The notes beneath the pieces are model-generated. The model was not told the DNA's origin. It saw only the letters and a list, made by a program, of their open reading frames with translations, and ran no database searches. Shown here piece after piece: positions 62,208 to 64,000 of a stretch of 64,000 nucleotides of DNA. The position numbers and the translations under genes were made by a program. The stretch is from Nitrobacter winogradskyi (GTDB lineage Bacteria; Pseudomonadota; Alphaproteobacteria; Rhizobiales; Xanthobacteraceae), in assembly GCF_006539545.1 (NCBI RefSeq), contig NZ_BJNF01000016.1:1-64000 (forward strand), written 5' to 3'. Position 1 is the first letter of the stretch, and every line of letters begins with the position of its first letter.

Positions 62208-63206
62208 TCATGGCGCAAACCGGTCCTTCCATGCCGGCAATGCATCCGGAAACGGAAGTGCTGTTGCTTCATAGACGCCACGCGCGATCGCGCGAGCCAC
62301 CGTATTGGCTGCGATCATTCCGAGTTCGGTCAATTCGACGAACGGATCGATGGGTTTGGCTCCGGTAGCGGCAGCGAACACGATATCGCCGTCCAGCGGA
62401 GCGTGAACCGGATAGATCGCGCGCGCGAAACCGGTTTGCGCCATCATCGCGAGCCGCCTGGCCTGCGGCTTGGTGAGCGCTGCATCGGTGACGACGATGG
62501 CGAGCGTGGTGTTCTCACCGGCATTCGCTGTCGCGCCGCCCTTCAATCGCATCGCCAGCATCTCCGGCGTGAACGACGGCGGCAACCCGCGTCCGCCGTA
62601 TTCGTCGCCCGATTCAAATGGCGCTGCCCAGAACCAGGGGCCGTCTCCGACGGTGACGCTGCCGACCGCGTTCACCACGGCGAGTGCCGCCACTTTCACG
62701 CCGCCGGGCGTGGCCGCCGAAGCGGAGCCGATGCCGCCTTTCAGATTGGCGGTGGTCGCGCCGAGTCCGGCGCCGGTGCTGCCGAGCGCGAAATCGTCTC
62801 CCGCTGCTGCTGCGGCGGCGTAGCCAAGATCGCGATAAGGCGCGAAACGACCCCATTTTTTGTCGCCGCCGTTCAGGAGATCGAACACCACCGCGCCGGG
62901 CACAATGGGGACGGTCGCGTCGCCGATCACAAAGCCGCGCCCCTGTTCGGCGAGCCAGGCCTGAACGCCGCCGCCTGACTCGATCCCGAAAGCTGAGCCG
63001 CCTGACAGCGTGAGGGCGTCGATCCGCTCCACCGTGTTGACCGGATCGAGCAGGGCGCTGTCGCGGGTGCCCGGCCCGCCGCCGCGCACGTCCATCGCGG
63101 CCACCACGGGGGTGTCGAAAAGCACCGCTGTCACGCCTGACGCCAGCCGTGCGTCGTCGGCATGGCCGACCCGGACCCCGGAAATGTCGGTGAGGAGGTT
63201 CTTCAT
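62208..63206 (-). CDS. P1 family peptidase (NylC/DmpA-like N-terminal nucleophile hydrolase)
   Basis: This 332-residue protein has the DISGVRVGHA start and LSGGSAFGIESGGGVQAWL pattern of the P1 (DmpA/NylC) family. These enzymes cut themselves into two chains, freeing an N-terminal nucleophile. In NylC the cut is between Asn and Thr, and here the matching site is N232-T233 in GENTTLAIV. Substrates range from beta-aminopeptides to oligoamides. There is no signal peptide. It stands alone and is divergent from ccdA. Confidence 0.88.
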   Translation of the reverse strand: MKNLLTDISGVRVGHADDARLASGVTAVLFDTPVVAAMDVRGGGPGTRDSALLDPVNTVERIDALTLSGGSAFGIESGGGVQAWLAEQGRGFVIGDATVPIVPGAVVFDLLNGGDKKWGRFAPYRDLGYAAAAAAGDDFALGSTGAGLGATTANLKGGIGSASAATPGGVKVAALAVVNAVGSVTVGDGPWFWAAPFESGDEYGGRGLPPSFTPEMLAMRLKGGATANAGENTTLAIVVTDAALTKPQARRLAMMAQTGFARAIYPVHAPLDGDIVFAAATGAKPIDPFVELTELGMIAANTVARAIARGVYEATALPFPDALPAWKDRFAP

Positions 63207-63356
63207 GGTTCAGTCTCGTTCGCGGGCGGGTGGAAAACGGCTGCTCTCAGATGACGGCAGTCGCGAGGGCGGGTCAATCGATCACGTCTGATCACAAATG
63301 TCGCGGAAGGAACCGAGGCCCTTGCATCACCGGGCGATGGCAGGGCAAGTAGCCGC

Positions 63357-64000
63357 ATGATTCACGACGTCTCCGTTCCCGCCGCCATGGTCGCGGGCCT
63401 TGTCAGTTTCCTGTCGCCCTGCGTCCTTCCGCTGGTGCCGCCCTACCTGATCTATCTCACAGGCGCCACCATCGAACACGTTTCTCACGACGAGACGGCC
63501 AAGACCCCGAAGCGGGCCGTGATGCTCGCCGCCTTGATGTTTGTGTTCGGCTTTTCCACGGTTTTCGTCGCGCTCGGCGCCAGCGCGAGCTTCGTCGGCA
63601 GCTTTATCCGGGCCTGGTCGGCGCAGTTGTCGATCGTCGCCGGCATCGTCATTATCATCATGGGCCTGCACTTTCTCGGGCTGACGCGAATCGGCTTCTT
63701 GATGCGCGAAGGACGGCTCACGGCCCCGAAGCCGGTCGGGTTATGGGGCGCCTATGTGATGGGGCTCGCTTTCGCGTTCGGGTGGACGCCGTGCATCGGG
63801 CCGATCCTGGCGGCGATCCTGTCGGTGGCGGCGGCGGAGGACACCGTCGTAAAGGGAGCCGGTTTGCTTGCGGTATATTCAGCCGGGCTCGGCATTCCGT
63901 TTCTGCTGGCGGCGCTCATGATTGAAAGGTTTTCCTCGCTGTTCAACCGGCTGAAACGTCACCTCACCACAATAGAGCGCGGAATCGGCGTGCTGATGGT
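63357..64000 (+). CDS. ccdA: Cytochrome c biogenesis protein CcdA (5' part, runs off the window)
   Basis: The open frame starts with ATG at 63357 and continues to the window edge without a stop (about 214 codons). CcdA carries electrons from cytoplasmic thioredoxin to the periplasmic side for cytochrome c maturation. The two key cysteines are visible: C22 in FLSPCVLPL and a second in GWTPCIGPIL, which form the redox pair in the membrane. Five or six hydrophobic helices are present so far. Confidence 0.93.
   Translation, partial: MIHDVSVPAAMVAGLVSFLSPCVLPLVPPYLIYLTGATIEHVSHDETAKTPKRAVMLAALMFVFGFSTVFVALGASASFVGSFIRAWSAQLSIVAGIVIIIMGLHFLGLTRIGFLMREGRLTAPKPVGLWGAYVMGLAFAFGWTPCIGPILAAILSVAAAEDTVVKGAGLLAVYSAGLGIPFLLAALMIERFSSLFNRLKRHLTTIERGIGVLM

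Overview
The window reads as a chromosomal segment from an alphaproteobacterium of the Bradyrhizobium / Nitrobacter / Rhodopseudomonas group (Nitrobacteraceae). The pointers are a hopanoid cluster (hpnH, ispH, hpnN, hpnO), a MucR/Ros regulator, a direct-repeat LexA box of the rhizobial type, the TIGR03808/TIGR03809 pair, DUF2336, DUF5330 and DUF6456 proteins, high GC content, and dozens of short palindromic repeats of the kind that litter these genomes. The genus is an inference.

Layout. 0.3-9 kb: hopanoid block (HpnH radical SAM enzyme, IspH, HpnN exporter, a DUF2147 protein, HpnO aminotransferase, an M20 amidohydrolase). 9-11 kb: a small accessory island (formyltransferase plus ankyrin protein) lying between remnants of IS481-type transposases. 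11-20 kb: DNA damage region, in which a radical SAM DNA-repair protein and a DUF4130-UdgX fusion are transcribed away from an imuA-imuB-dnaE2 mutasome, with one LexA box between them. 20-26 kb: threonine ammonia-lyase, an acetyl-CoA hydrolase/transferase, enoyl-CoA hydratase, an unknown exported protein and a DUF2336 protein. 26.7-30 kb: ECF sigma factor, membrane anti-sigma factor and secreted subtilase in one operon. 30-34.7 kb: small stress or secreted proteins, the TIGR03809/TIGR03808 pair and a Bcr/CflA efflux pump. 34.9-44.8 kb: a long minus-strand run holding pyroglutamyl peptidase, MeaB, a DUF3298 protein, both methylmalonyl-CoA mutase subunits with a GFA-family gene between them, folK-folB-folP, a DUF4332 protein and a small unknown. 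45-50.7 kb: HerA-like ATPase, GT87 mannosyltransferase-like protein, M20 dipeptidase, repeat-rich membrane protein. 51-56.6 kb: MucR, a stand-alone DnaA domain IV protein with a DUF6456 protein, SufE, a DUF5330 protein, a DivJ-like histidine kinase and a peptidoglycan-binding protein. 56.8-64 kb: TonB receptor under a cobalamin riboswitch, rpe, an outer-membrane barrel, a small glycine-rich exported protein, a P1/NylC-like peptidase and the start of ccdA, which runs off the window.

How parts fit together. The B12-dependent mutase, its chaperone MeaB and the riboswitch-controlled TonB receptor point to cobalamin use and uptake. The divergent SOS unit couples error-prone synthesis with a uracil-recognising repair protein. 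The sigma / anti-sigma / protease operon looks like a self-contained envelope signalling unit.

The most unusual sequence features are: a composite palindromic repeat carried in frame inside dnaE2; an anti-sigma factor whose C-terminal domain resembles the prodomain of the neighbouring subtilase; an inverted repeat that would hide the ribosome binding site of the DnaA-like gene; and the unusual UdgX key motif. Three families of dispersed repeats occupy most of the longer intergenic gaps. I saw no tRNA, rRNA or CRISPR array.
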